Of a DNA stretch of 64,000 nt, positions 50,836 to 63,923 are shown piece by piece; the first letter of the stretch is position 1, and each line of letters begins with the position of its first letter. Below the pieces are notes generated by a model. It saw nothing but the letters and a program-made list of their open reading frames with translations, was not told the DNA's origin and ran no database searches. This DNA comes from Montifringilla adamsi (lineage: Eukaryota > Chordata > Aves > Passeriformes > Passeridae). The stretch covers positions 2,544,794 through 2,608,793 of the forward strand of contig JAGGNK010008448.1 in assembly GCA_017590115.1 (NCBI GenBank). The letters run 5' to 3'. The translations under genes and the position numbers were made by a program.

Positions 50836-51477
50836 ATTAAGTAAGAGGACAAAAACAAAACAATGGGAGAAAAATAAATCTAAACAAAACAGAGCAAGGT
50901 GAAATAACTTCTTACAACTGTATGCACTTAACCTACTTATTTCATCAGAAATGCTGAAGGACAAGAAGGACCCAAGCACTAGTCCTCATAGAAGGTCTCC
51001 AGAAGGAAAGCAAGGGAATGAACTAGACCAGAAGAAGTGAATTAAAAGAAAAGAGACAACAGGTGTTCCTTGTTTTTGTTTGTGGCAGGTGAATAGTAGT
51101 AGGATTGTCATTTCCTGAAGCAAAACTCAGGTCCCATAAGAAATCCTGGGGGGTGTAACTTCATTAAGCTTAGCTTTTCCCTCCTCTACACTGGAATATG
51201 AAGAGATTATTATATGCTCATGTCTCACCTGTACTGTATAGTCAGCAATTTTATTTTCCAGGCTACATGATTTTGACCTCACCCATGTTAATGCAAAGTG
51301 CTGTCTTTAATGCCTCTTTAATTTCAAATCATTACAAAATTCTGATGTTACCTAGTGGGTTAAAATGCACATAATTTTCCCCTTCCAAGCCAGATATCCA
51401 ACACATCTCACCAGGATGACTTGAATCTGACATTGAATAGAAAAAAAGCATGCTTATTGCTTTTTCCAAATTTTAGT

Positions 51478-51563
51478 GTGTATATATACATATATATATA
51501 TATATAAACACACTATATGTGTATACTATACATGTATATATATACACACTGTGTGTGTGTGTG
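51478..51563. repeat. Compound TA/TG microsatellite
   Basis: Alternating TA repeats interrupted by ca and tg steps, ending in a (GT)n run. Typical length-variable dinucleotide DNA. Confidence 0.93.
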
Positions 51564-52686
51564 GTATTTAAGATTAAGCACCCTTTTTTTCTTTTTTTTT
51601 CTTTTTTTTTTATTACTTTAGTAGAACACTTCTTTGTTTTAAAGAGGGATTTTATTCACTTTACTTCTGCTCTGACTGCCAAAGTTAAGAGAAACCTTAG
51701 TTTTTTTGTATCAGACATGACAAATTTCAAGTACAAAGATTCTAATTTCCCTCACTCTGCACACCTTGCATAGTTATTCACCCTAATCCTATGTCTGAAT
51801 TAATTGCATCTGATATTTATAAAATTAAATACATCAGAAATTAGACCTGCAGATTTAAATCTACACTTTTTGAGGTACTTTATGCCATATCAGAGACCCA
51901 TAATAGACTTTACCATATAGAAAAACCGATGTTTTATTTCATTTATTTCAGCCTAAGATGGCAAGGACATAATCATACCTGTTTCTCCATCCCACCAATT
52001 GCCCGGGTAAACAGTAAGCATTTAAAAGATTGAGACATAGGAGGAACAGTGTCTCTCAGTGTTTAATTAGAGAACCAAAGTAAAAATAACCCTTATGCAT
52101 GAAACACATTGGTTTTAAAGTTTGAACAAACCTAAGTGATTTTTAAATTGAAGTCTGTAAAACATCCTGATGACTGCTCCTTTATTCTTTCTGAGTATAC
52201 TTGAGATTACAACCTTTATCTATACTTACAATTTTATTCTAAATCTTAACCTAAGAATGTCTCTTTGGATTCGTGACTGGAAGACTGAGCTGTGTTATTA
52301 TCGGGGTGAGACACTGCTGACAGTCAAATCTTCAGGAGGAGGCCAGGATGGCTTTGTCCACCACAGAGGCAGGGAGGGATTTTATTCAGAAATTCAGTGG
52401 ATGCAGTTAGGCTAAAACCAAATACTTTTGAAAATCTCATCCTAGTCAGGCTATTTCATCCTCTGTTTTGCTCTATTAGGTGAGTACACAGAGTTTTGGG
52501 GTTTGGTACTACACCTGCCCCACCTAAATGATGGTTACATAAATAATACATTGGCCAGCCACCATGCTGGCCCACCAGCCAACGAGTATGGCACCAACAG
52601 CAGGCAGCAGGGGTCGTCTGGGAAATCAAAGGAGACAAGAAGTGTAAAAGATCTTGTGTGAGTTCTTCCTGCCCTTGGTTTGTGTC

Positions 52687-52704
52687 TTTTTTTTTTTTTT
52701 TTTT
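52687..52704. repeat. Poly(T) tract, 18 bp
   Basis: Uninterrupted T run in intergenic sequence. Confidence 0.9.
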
Positions 52705-53000
52705 GGTGACTCCACCCACATCATCGCCCCATTAAACTGTGGCCAGGGCAACCCTGAGAACTGTGCATGTGAACAGGAGCATCTTCAGCACATTAGAAGA
52801 CTTCAAAGCATAACATTCACCATTTCCAGTAACAAAGTTAAAACTGTGAGTTGCCCTGTTCCAGAAAAGTCAGAAAATTGAGAAAAGCGTATTTGTTTTA
52901 CACATCACATGGGTTCTTATTTTCATGATGATACTTTTAGTCTCTAGCTTCACATTTTCTAATTTCTCTTTGACGGTGTTACAGGGTCTTTGCACTTCTT

Positions 53001-53002
<2 letters not shown>

Positions 53003-53040
<38 letters not shown>

Positions 53041-53075
53041 NNNNNNNNNNNNNNNNNNNNNNNNNGGTGTTTAGG

Positions 53076-53130
<55 letters not shown>
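53003..53130. repeat. Two poly(T) tracts flanking an assembly gap
   Basis: T runs of 38 bp (53003-53040) and 53 bp (53078-53130) flank a 25-N gap (53041-53065) and a 12-bp non-T island (ggtgtttagggg). The assembler evidently failed inside a long homopolymer, and true length and content are unknown. Frames read across it are artefacts. Confidence 0.95.
53041..53065. other. Assembly gap (25 N)
   Basis: Twenty-five ambiguous bases, a round-number placeholder rather than a measured distance. Confidence 0.99.
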
Positions 53131-53133
<3 letters not shown>

Positions 53134-53221
53134 GAAAGACCAGGTTATCACACAACAGCAAGAAACAAGACTGAAAATGAACTCTAAAGCCTGGTGCAAT
53201 AAAGAGTGCACTGTGAAGAGC

Positions 53222-53275
53222 TGGCGACACCTCTGTTGTGTGACCCTGGGCAAGCCTGTGCCTTTTTGCTCCCTT
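53222..53275 (+). mobile_element. Possible MIR-like SINE relic
   Basis: ttgtgtgaccctgggcaag then cctgtgcctttttgctccc resembles the MIR core (ctgtgtgaccttgggcaag, then ctgtgcctcagtttcc) with a deletion of about 12 bp between the two blocks. Short and tentative. Confidence 0.35.
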
Positions 53276-55980
53276 TCTGCTGAGTAAATAGATGCCAGAG
53301 GGGCAGCTCTCTGTGTTCCAAGCTCACATGTGAAAGCTGCTGAGACAGTGAGATCACAGAGACCTTTGCTTTGGTGTCATCATCCTGGAAAGACAGAAGT
53401 ACTGAATCAAAGGCATCAGGTCTTTCATGTGAATAAAGTGCTGATCCCACAAGCTCTGAGGCCTCTGCTGACTGGCACTGCTGAGCACAGAAGAGCTGCC
53501 TTTCCACCAGGTCAGCAAACAAAAGGTGCTGTTCCAGTGGTCCCAGAGGCTGATGCCACCTCTGAAGGTTCCCATGAGAATGTCAATCTCCACGCTAGCA
53601 CAAGTGCTGACCTCAACCCACCACACAGATAATTTTGTCTTGATGATGACCCAGAAACATGCGTTATATTAGAGAATTTGTAGCTCCAGTTGTTGGGCCT
53701 GGAGCGCAGGAGGAAAGCAGCTACCTGGGTTTGCCAAACACCTATCATGTGAGTTGGTGTTCGTAGAAGGGAAGCTCTTTATCACTTTTAGCTACACAAA
53801 TGACTCCATTTCCTAGCTGGAGGAGGATTCCTGGCCCCCGGAGCATCTCTGCCCCTCCTCCTAGGCCCTGCAGAGAGGACAGGCTCTCTGACAGCCCCTG
53901 AATGCTGCCACAGCATCCAGCAAAGGCAGAGCCACTGCGCCCCTGGGGACAGTGCAGAGGGCGGAAGGGTGAGCCCAGGGAAGGAAGGAGTGGGTGGACT
54001 GCAAGTATGCACAAATATGCATGACTCTCCTCCCACCTTCTAGTGGGTCTTACTGGAGAAATTGTTTTAATTCCCCATCTTCTGCCCTTTCCAGAGCAGA
54101 GGGAGAAACTGAAGCCCTGTGGCCCAAGTCACCCCTGGTCGCAGGGGAGGATTGTCGTACCCTTGGGCTGGTCATGGCTGAACACTGTCAGCAAGGACAG
54201 GACAGGCCAGCAACAGAGATAAGTGGCACCTGAATTTCTTCAAACTGGTTGTGTCCTCAGATTTCAGACATCTCCACAGAGTATAAGCTGTCAGTGCTGG
54301 AACTATTTTTCCTATTCCGTTTTTAATATTTTGGGAATATTAATTTATGCACCGTTTTCAACATCTTGAGTAGCTGACTCCACATACTTTCCTTACCAAA
54401 ACCCAGCCACCAAAGGTAAATGCTCATTTAGCTCATGCAGATGCTGGCACTGGATTCAATGGGATCAATCAGAAAAAAAAAGGAAAGAAAATGGGCAGGA
54501 TGAGTTGTACTCTTTACAATCAGTGACTTGACTGTCCTTGCACTTCTGGAGACAGGGCAAAGTTCAGACTTGACCTGAAATTCTGCAATTCATTTTGTTT
54601 AGATAATTGTAAAAATATGCCAGTCTTCCTAAACAGACACACGTATCATATTGCTAATGGTATTACTACACTGGACACAGAGGCTGTTGTGCAACTCACT
54701 CACTAATTATCCAAGAGGGCTTCAGCCAGTCCTGCAGGAAGCCATTCCCAGCCAGAGCAGGTGAGGGACCAAGCACTGCTTGTTTGAGTAGCCCTTCTTG
54801 CTGGTGTCACACGTCTTTTGATTAGTATTTTACTGATTTTGATAGAACTAGTAAAGCTCTCACTCTGTGAGTAGAGCCTGATGAAATGGAATGTAGCAGG
54901 GGAGAAACAGAGCTCCCTGTCTCGTTTTTAATTCCTCAGGTTGTCTCAGCTGTCCCAGCAGTGCTGCAGCCCACACAGCATCCACTTCTAAGCCCAAAAA
55001 AGATAGAGATGGATTAGAAATAAGTATTAAATAGTTCTGCTGCATTTATGACAAGATATTCCCAATGCAGGTCTTTTGAGCACAAGGTACCTGGCACTGG
55101 CATATCCACATCATATATAAGAGCTGAGGTGCAGGGTAATATGTTGTCCATTCTGACAGCCCTGCCTGGGTAAAAGGGGCTTTTAGAGCTAGAGAATTCT
55201 CTAGAATCATCTTATCTGGTCACCAGACATATATAATTTGGTCCATTTCAGTTTTGCCATTTTTTGTGGAAAACTTTTTTTTCTTACTACCAGTGCATAA
55301 AGGAAATATTTTAAAAATGCCCAAGCAAGGGGGAAAAATGTCCTATGAAGAATAAACTAAAAATAAGAGAAGAAATGGAAATCCAATGGTAGTTTTATCT
55401 CCAGTTTCAGCTACCTTGACAGAAAGAATGCAATATTTAGATAGCTTTTGGCCACCTAGTCAATTTAAGCTATTTTTGTACCATTAAAACCTGATTTATA
55501 GTCTAGAACTTATCTACTGTAATAGAGCCAAATGAACTTTAGAGATCAACCTGTTATAAAATTATCAAAACCAAAGGTTTTAGGCAAAAGACAACTGATC
55601 CCTCTCCATAGCAGCACAAGTGCTACAAGAGGCAGCTGTAATGGCATAAATGGACATTTTATCAGCTTTCTGTCAGGGACTGACAAAATCATGTCAAATG
55701 AGGCATTAAAGCTCTAGTTTTGAAAAGTGTGATAAATACCAGCCAATCTACTGACATAATATATAGTGAGTCAAATATTTAGTTTTGCATTAAATCTAAA
55801 TCCAACATTAGAGCATTTCCTCTTGATTAAAGAGGATAAAATGTAGATGTTATTTTATGCTTCAGTTCCCACATGTAATTAATGCTCAACATTCAGAGCT
55901 CTTTCTTACATTATAAATGTGTTAGTAAACATGTCAAGGAAAGAGGGGAGGCACAAAGGAAACAAGTGCAAAATCTATAT
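53276..55980. other. Intergenic, no gene seen
   Basis: GC-richer from about 53280 to 54230, with many overlapping short frames on both strands. None shows a domain, splice structure or codon pattern I can defend. AT-rich thereafter. Confidence 0.68.
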
Positions 55981-56200
55981 GCTTAATTCATATTCCTCCA
56001 TTTGCAGTGGCTAATATGTTATTGCAGAGACTATTTGCAGACACTTGCCCTGCCAGTGAGCAGCTAACTTCCCTGATTGCTTGTATAAACAGTCTTCCAG
56101 ATCAGGAGACAGACGTTGTAAGGGAGTTCATAGCTAATTTAATTTTAGTATCATTAGGAATTAAAAGCAGGGCATCAATAGATTCACAATAAATGTTGGC
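55981..56200. promoter_or_regulatory. Candidate conserved noncoding block
   Basis: Repeat-free segment with a polypyrimidine/AG junction (cctccatttgcag at about 55996-56008) followed by a plus-strand 61-codon frame (56007-56192), and a homeodomain-rich stretch (gctaatttaattttag, aggaattaaaag). It could be a regulatory element or, less likely, a small exon. I recognise no protein family in the frame. Confidence 0.25.
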
Positions 56201-59200
56201 TAGGCAATGTAAGCATTGCATGATGTGACTATTAAAAGCCTTAGTATTTGTGAGTGATCCCATGGAAAGGTTTTTCAGAAAGTTTATCGTCTTGAGAATA
56301 AGATGTATCAAGTAAGAGAAAAGATTACTGCAGAGATATGGTGAAACATTTCAGTGGTTTTGTATCGTATATTACTGATCTTAGTGGGCAAGGGAAAATT
56401 CTGCTTTTAAATGTATACATATGTATAGGCTAGTTAATGACCTACTCATATTTAGAAATAGAATGAGACAAATCCTCATGAGTCACTGAAATATCTTTAT
56501 TCATTATACATTCTATTCCCAGCATTATGCTTCAGCTGATTCTTGGAAGACAGAAATTTGAGAAATGTGTTTTATAAACAAGTACTATGACCTTAGACTC
56601 TTGTAGTTTCAGAAAACACTGCACTGTAATTGCTCCTTTTCTAGAGAATGTTTTAGAAAACTTAAATGCAACCCAGTGCTGTGTAAGCTGGCATGAGCTC
56701 AAATCAATTGAAAAACAAATGAAAAATACAAAATAAGTAAACACCTGCCAGCTTCATTTTAGGAAATGTTGACTTATTTGTTAGGGAAAAGGTCTCTCTA
56801 GGCTTGTTGAGTTTGACACATAAATCAGCACTCCTTGCTAAGTTTGACACATAAATCAGCATTAAGTGCAATCTGCAGGATTTGATATAGCTCATGCTAC
56901 CAGAAAAATAGTTCTTCCTACTCTGAAGAACATGAAAAATCACTAAGAACAGAATAAAAATATATAAACACACAAACACAACAAAAAGAAAAATACAAAC
57001 TAAGGAGACCTAAAAGACCTTCAGGATTAAGTATTCATTACATTCAAGAAAATTATACCTTGATTCTTCTATTTTACTTCAAAAATAGAAATTAAATGGA
57101 TTATTAAATGGATGGCTGTGTATCAATGTGTAATCTTCAGGGTGCAGGTTACAAGATATTTGGCACCTAAGAAGCTGCATCAATTTTAATACCAGTCAAG
57201 CACCTCAAAAGTTGTTTACCAAGAGTAGCAAGGCAGCCCCTGCCAGTGCACAGGTCTGCAAGGGGGAGGAGACTGCGCACAGAAGTGATACCCTCATACA
57301 AGTCACCCTTTTGGTGGGCAGATGTTTTTATTCAGTTTCCTCATTTTCTTATCTCAAAACCACAAAGACCCTAAGCGGAACGATAGTTCAGAACAGTTCT
57401 GCAAATATTTGGCCCCAGGCACTTTCCTGAGATGGCTACTCCTATAGCTTCTCCCTGCAGGATCTCCTGGTGCACAGGGCTCTGCTCAGGGAACCTTCCA
57501 GGCTCTCCTTTCCACCAGGACGGCTTTTCTGGCCCACTTACCAAGTAGGAAGTCAACCCACTGTTGATATAAGCTATCACCAAGAATTACCTTTGAATCA
57601 GTGCTTAAAAGGGTTTAATTGTTCCTGTAAAATGTCACAGCCAAATTTGCTATTATTCCAAAAACTGCAGTGGTAAACCAAGTTACACAGGCACTACCCT
57701 GTCCAAAAATGAGTTTGTGCTATTTTAACCTGAAAAAGGTTGCAGGACCATTTTGGACAGACTGGTTGATCACAATAACACAGGCACAACAAACTTCTCT
57801 GGCTTGACAATATGAGTGAGTCTTGGAACAGCTCTACACAGCTTCTACTCTTTCTGCACAATTCCACAGTCAATAAACAACAGTGCAGAGCCAAAACCTT
57901 CCCCTCCCCAAACCCTAAAAAGGCAATACCCAAAAAATGGAAGACAAACACAAACTCCAGACTCTGAGTAGTTTTGCCCTCTAGAGACCTAAATCAATGT
58001 TGTTTTCTTAAAAACTGGGGTTTGTCCTTTTCATGCCCACTGTCTTGTGTTACAACAAAAAATACTTTCTGGCACTTACCTAATATTAAGGAAGACTCCA
58101 TGTGAATATCTTCAAATTTGGGTTGGTACCGTAATTTATTTCACTGCCTTTTGCAGAAAGTAATTGCCAACTTACATGACATCAAAATGCAACACTAGCA
58201 GTTTTATTTGCCTTGCACTTTGCACTTCAATTCACATACCTAAAAACCTAAGTAAGAACAATACCAGCAGTTTTGGAGCTACTGATAGATGGGAACTTCA
58301 AGCAATAATAAGTAATTGTAGGAAGATAATTGTATTTCCCAAGAAGTTTGGAGGCATGTGCTCCAAGCACATTTCCTTGCCAGTGTTGTGTGCTTCTGTC
58401 CTTTTTTCATATTTTGACAGTCATTTTTCACTCCAAAGAAATTTTAAGTGGCACATGGACTGGCACAGAACCAGAACCCGACATCAGTCCTTGGGACTAT
58501 CCCCAAAATCTTGGTGCTACTGAATTTCTTCTAAATTATTTCTCTACTACTACTATGTCTCATTAACCCTTTGTGAAGGGGGAAAAATACAACCCAGCTC
58601 TTTCTTAATTTCTCATTTTGGGACTTGTTCATAGCCTTGTTACCTCTTTGCACTGAGAGAAAAACGTGTCTAGCTCTTTTCTGAGAGTCCATCAGGTTCA
58701 TGTAACTGAAGTCATTGCTTGAAGAAATTCATCCCAGATTCCTTCTGCATGGAAACCAGTTGTCTCTCTCTGAACTGATTTAAAAACCAAATGAAGTGCA
58801 CGAGGACAGAACCCTCGCCACATAGGTTTTGAGAAAGTTTTCCTACATAACTGTATGACCATTGACTGACCACTTACCTTTTCTGGGACAGGTGTCCTGC
58901 AAAATGAAAATGTGGTAACCTGAAAGAATGTGTTCCTGTGATGATTGGAAATACAAAAAATGCCACTGATTGCTAGCAGTGCTCATGTCAGTGCTGTGCA
59001 CACTGGCATGTAAAATCCAGGAGGTGCTCTGCAAAGTCCTCTATCACCAACTTCCAAAGTAACAAGGAGAGGCCCAGGCTGAGTAGTCCTTGGGCTGCCA
59101 GGCTGGCATCTCCAGCATTTTCACAGCATTGGGCTTCTTCCTCCACAGGGATGCCAAATGCTGCCTTAGTTTATATTTATTCTTAAAACAACCTCTGTTA

Positions 59201-62200
59201 TATTACAGGCACTGAAAAATTTCTTGCATTTGAAACAGCTTTAATATTAAAAAATCGTTATTTTCTACTTCTATTTTCCACCCTGTTGATAAGGTTTGAA
59301 TAGAAGAAACCTTAAAATATTTAGAAGTTTCAGGTTAATTTAAGCAAACATAAAAACACATTTCATATCCTTCTTTGCCCTTACATACCTGGTGCATGGT
59401 AGTAGTTCAAAATCTCTCGCACGGAGAAAGCTTATTCAGATGCTAAAAATATCACATGTTTACACTTGTAAATCACCATTAGCAAACGATTTTCCTAATG
59501 CTTTAGACAATATAGTAGCAAAGTGCAGCTGCTTCAGCCAGAATGGTATTTTAGTGATTTTTAAGAACTTAATGAGATCAGGTAATTGACTAGTGAAGCT
59601 AAAAATTTTACCTTCAATTAAACAATCAACAGTTCAGTACATCAACATAATCATCTTTGCCCCTCCACCTCTCTGTTATTAAATCAATATGTGGGTAGCA
59701 GTTGTCTAAGAAACCACTTCCTCTGTGTTTCTAAACCAGTGTTCAGGACCCATTTTAAAGCATTTATTCAATCTGTCTGGTGTAATTTGCAAATAATGGA
59801 AAGTATGTAGTAATGCAGATTCCGTAATCAACTAAGAAAAAATAAGGCCCTAATCTATTTGTTATTTAATGGCATTATTTATCCTACATTTGTTCTGGCG
59901 CGACTAACAAATAACTTAATACTTTACATACATTTTTAAGTGTCATCATGTGTGCCTCATTTGCCAGTGCTAGACTATTCCTCGCATATATAGGAAATAA
60001 GACAGTACAGGTTGTGTTAATGAATTCTGCCATTGATAGCTCAGGAGACAGTCACGATGAAAAAGTATCATCTTGGAAAAAAAATACAAAATAACAGAAA
60101 ATAATTTTGTCAGGAAACCCCTTCTAAGGGTTATATAAGAGCACAGCAATCTCATTTTGGAGTGGCTGACGATGAATCAATATAAACCGCCCTCCCCAAC
60201 CACAACTGTGCATGTAAGATATTTATTACTTCAAGCACAGGGAACTGCTGCTGTCTTGCAAAAGACTCTGAAGCTGGCCAGTAGCACCCTACCACACATG
60301 ACTTTCAGAGGAATTCTGGTGTCATGTCATCCACAGGCCTCTGTGGCATAATTCTCTTCTCTAGAAAAAACATTTGTTTCCCTGTGCAGGTAGCATTTCT
60401 TTCATTACAGCAAAAATATCAGGTGAAAGTGAAAAACTGAGAAAAAACTGTACTTTTCTGTGTAAGTTTTTAAATTAAGACATAAATATATCTTCAAGTA
60501 TATTGATATTCACCATCTGCACTTTCTGTGAGTATATCCTGACTGCCCAGACACACCCAAAGGCTGTGGGGTAGGTGTAGCTGGTGGAGCAAACCAGCAC
60601 CAAGCACGAACCATATTCATTGTGAGAGTAACCCAGGCAGAAAATGGGTGTATTTTATTCAGCTATTGCAGTGTCAGCATTCTCTTCCCGTACCAGAGTA
60701 TGGGAAATGGTGAACAACACAAAGACTATCTGCATACATTTCTGACTGAGATTTTCAAGAGCAACTAGTGATCTGATGGATCTTCAGTCCTCCCAAAACA
60801 GAGTTACCATAAAGAGAAATGATTTTGGGGAAGTGCTGTACATCTCCTGCCTGTTAACAGAGGTGAGTTCAGGTGGCAGAAACAGCCAAGAGCTGCCATC
60901 TTTGCTGCTTCCGCTGTTGCTGCTATTCCACTGAATCAAATTAAGATGCTTCACTTGGACTAAAATGCTCATGAAGTTGCAGGGGGTATTGCACCAAGGA
61001 GACAATATTATAACAGGTGTATTAGTGATGACCCAGCCAATGTCTGCGTGAGCCTCCAGGGCCAAATGCACAGAGAAGGGTTTAGCTCTGCAGGGCAGAC
61101 CCGATCCATCTCCTAGGAATTGTACTGACCCCCAGTTTATCCCAAATTTTACTTGGAAAGCTTGGAATGGAAAACTGCAGTCTGGTCCCTGACAGACTGT
61201 CAGATCAGTCTCTACCCTTTACCCAAAACAATAATTTTCCATTATCTGACAAACTTCAGAAGAAATTTTCTCCACTGCCTGCATCAGAGTGCCATGGGGC
61301 TGCAGAGCTACTGTCCCATCACATCATTTTAGCCTCTGAGCCCCTGAAGCCTCTGCTACTACAGCTCAACCCCCTTGGCTGCTCTCACCCTGACTTATAC
61401 AGCCCCGTGTTTGTTTTCAGCCAACAGAGCAACTCATTCGCAGTTCCTGCCCACATCTAACTGGCACTGACGTGCTCAGAGAGATAAATTTAATCTGGTG
61501 TCTTACTACCATGGAGCCCAGAATCAACCAACAAAATGCCCTCAATGAGCCAAACTTTCTCTGAAGTGCTGGTGGGGCTGCAACACCCATCAGCCAAAAT
61601 GAACCGAATTAGTGCAGACCTTTTCCTTGAAGGGTCATTGTCTCCAAACTCCTTACAGCAACTTGGGCTAGTTCCAAGGTACATTTGGGAAGAACTTCCA
61701 GGATAAGTCTCTGGAAAGCAAGTCACTGGTCCATCCTTTTGCAGAACTCGGTCCTTCTATACCTTAGGACTACAACAGGTCTCTCTGATTGACTTTGTGT
61801 GCTCGATTAGGTTTTTGGCTGTGTAAGAGGGTTCCTTATTACACAGAGAAGGAAGTGGAAGAACTGATGTGTATAAAATAAAGTTACTTCTTCCCCTTTT
61901 AACCTGTGATTTTTATCCTGATAGCTGCAGTAAGTCACTGAGATACAATTGCAGGGTAGTGGGCAGTCCTCACTCATTTTAGAACGGCTCTACCCTCATG
62001 TGGGTGTACTCCAGGACAAGAACTCTCAGTACGTCTAGACTAGGATAAAAGTTGTGTTTTTAAAGATACTAGCTAACGAGGTTTGACTACCATGATTTGA
62101 AAGCTTGCATAGACAGGACAAGTCAAATGCTAAAAGGTGTTTAAAAGTGTTTGCTAAGTCATTCTAAAAATATAACTTTTATACTTGTCTAGACAATGAC

Positions 62201-62555
62201 AGAATACTCCTTACAATGGCATGCCCACTGCAACAGCCAAGGAGTATAATAGCATACGAAAGGATCAGCAAGAATTTTCTCCACATAGGTCTTCAAAACA
62301 ATGGCACAGATTGAAGTGCAGGGAAACCCAGAAGAGTCTGTCTAGACAACAAGGGAAGAAGGATCTATTTTTTTCAGCAGATTTAGCTCAGTAAGGAACT
62401 CCTTTTTTCAAAAGCAAGACCTACTAAGAGTCTGCTGATATCATCTGCCAAGCTTTAGCAGGTCATATTCTGGGCTCCTTGCTGACTGCAACTCAGCTGC
62501 TAAAATCGTGTTAACAGTTTTGAGGTCTATGTGTCTGTCAGATGGGATTTTTAGT
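56201..62555. other. Intergenic, no gene seen
   Basis: AT-rich unique sequence with a 31-bp tandem duplication (56800-56861, listed separately). A low-CpG, motif-rich stretch around 59860-59970 contains an isolated ggcgcg and homeodomain cores. Open frames are short and unremarkable. Confidence 0.7.
56800..56861. repeat. Two-copy 31-bp tandem duplication
   Basis: The 21-bp core agtttgacacataaatcagc plus a final a is identical at 56810-56830 and 56841-56861. The preceding 10 bp of each unit are also related (gcttgttg against ccttgcta). A local duplication with little subsequent divergence in the core. Confidence 0.9.
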
Positions 62556-62840
62556 CCTTAAATAAGCTTGATTGAATTACGCCTCCTGGAAGTGGCCCCA
62601 TCCCTAAGGCTGATGAGATGGCAGCTCATTTCTCATGCCCATTCAATCTTTTAACCCAAATCACTTGCCTAAACTGTACAACAAATGCGAAGTTCGGTTT
62701 GTCTTTAGCGTCAGTGTTTCCATCTGACTGTGAGCACCGATTAATTTCCCACAGGCCAACACAGCAACTCGTTTTGACTTTGACTTTGTTTTCACCGAAA
62801 TGTACTCAGACAAAACCCTTGAAAAATCTGCTCCTTTGAA
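62556..62840. promoter_or_regulatory. Candidate conserved noncoding block with DR1-like element
   Basis: TGACTTTGACTTTG at 62775-62788 reads on the minus strand as two AAGTCA-type half-sites spaced by one base, an HNF4/COUP-TF-like DR1 with non-ideal half-sites. The block also has several isolated CpGs (gcgaagttcgg, agcgtcag, ccgatta) in otherwise CpG-poor DNA, and no repeats. The plus-strand 73-codon frame here has no recognisable domain. Confidence 0.25.
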
Positions 62841-63923
62841 CAGCTACTTGAAAATGTCTAGCCCACATGCTTGCACACATACCCATTCTAACAATTGTCT
62901 TGTAAAAACTCAGCAGATTAATTCTTAGTCATTAATACATATCCTTACACTGGTTTGCTCCTACCAGTGAAAAAATCAGAACATCCCTTTCCCAGAATTG
63001 TGCTACTGTCTTTGACATCTTGAACAATACTTTCAGGAAAGAAAAAAAAAAAAAAAAAAAAAGGAATGAAAAATGAAAAAGCCACTATGACAATTCTAAA
63101 CAAGCATAAGCACAGCCTCTCAGACCATTTAATATCAGGCTCTGTTTTGCTATGTAAAAAAAAAGGATAACAAATCGAAACAAACAGAAACAAAACCAAA
63201 TAAACAAAACAAAACAACAAACTCTAACAAACCTATGAGTTCTATTTATTATTAAGGCTTAATGACATAGGTAGGTATCAATTTGATAGGAAGAAAGATC
63301 TACCTCCCACATAGTCCCATTAGAGATTATGTCTTCATAACATGGGTGGGTATCTAACATTCAGGGGGAAATTCACTAGTCACCAAATCAATTGAAAGAC
63401 TCCACCAAACAATAATTTGCTGTTACAACTCGAAGTGACCAAAGTAACACAGTCTGGATGTGCTTGAGACTCCCGGGGTTTAGTAGTCATTTGTCAATAG
63501 CGCTCAGACAATGGAGTTGTGAAACGGAGCCACTTAAGTTAACATGATAAGGCTTTTACACGATTGTGTAAAGTTTTTTTGGCCTTGACATGCACCATCT
63601 GAAATATTTTAGAAATACACATTGATTTCCTGTTTTGGATAAATAGGAATAAGCAAACCTCCTGTGCTCAGGAGGCCTGGAGCCAGTCCATGATTCAAAA
63701 TAAGACAGAGACTCAACTGTCAGCAAAGGCATTTTGGTAAGCTGTTGTCACCTGGACAAAGTCCTTACTAAGCCCAAACCACTGCTAAACGTTAATGAGA
63801 AGTTGATCTGAATCAGATCAGCATGTTCTGACCTGCTGTTCATGCTTCTTTCAGGTTTACAGCTCTGTCTGCCTTGGTACTTTCTCGTGTGCTAAAATAA
63901 TGTCTTCAAAAACGAACATTTTG
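62841..63923. other. Intergenic, no gene seen
   Basis: AT-rich, with a poly(A) tract at 63042-63062 and an A-rich aaac-repeat stretch around 63175-63225. No coding feature seen. Confidence 0.7.
63042..63062. repeat. Poly(A) tract, 21 bp
   Basis: Uninterrupted A run in intergenic sequence. Confidence 0.9.

Larger units (their letters stand above)
50836..52985. other. Intergenic, no gene seen
   Basis: AT-rich sequence containing a TA/TG microsatellite (51478-51563), pyrimidine-rich runs at 51580-51612 and a poly(T) at 52687-52704. No coding feature seen. Confidence 0.7.
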
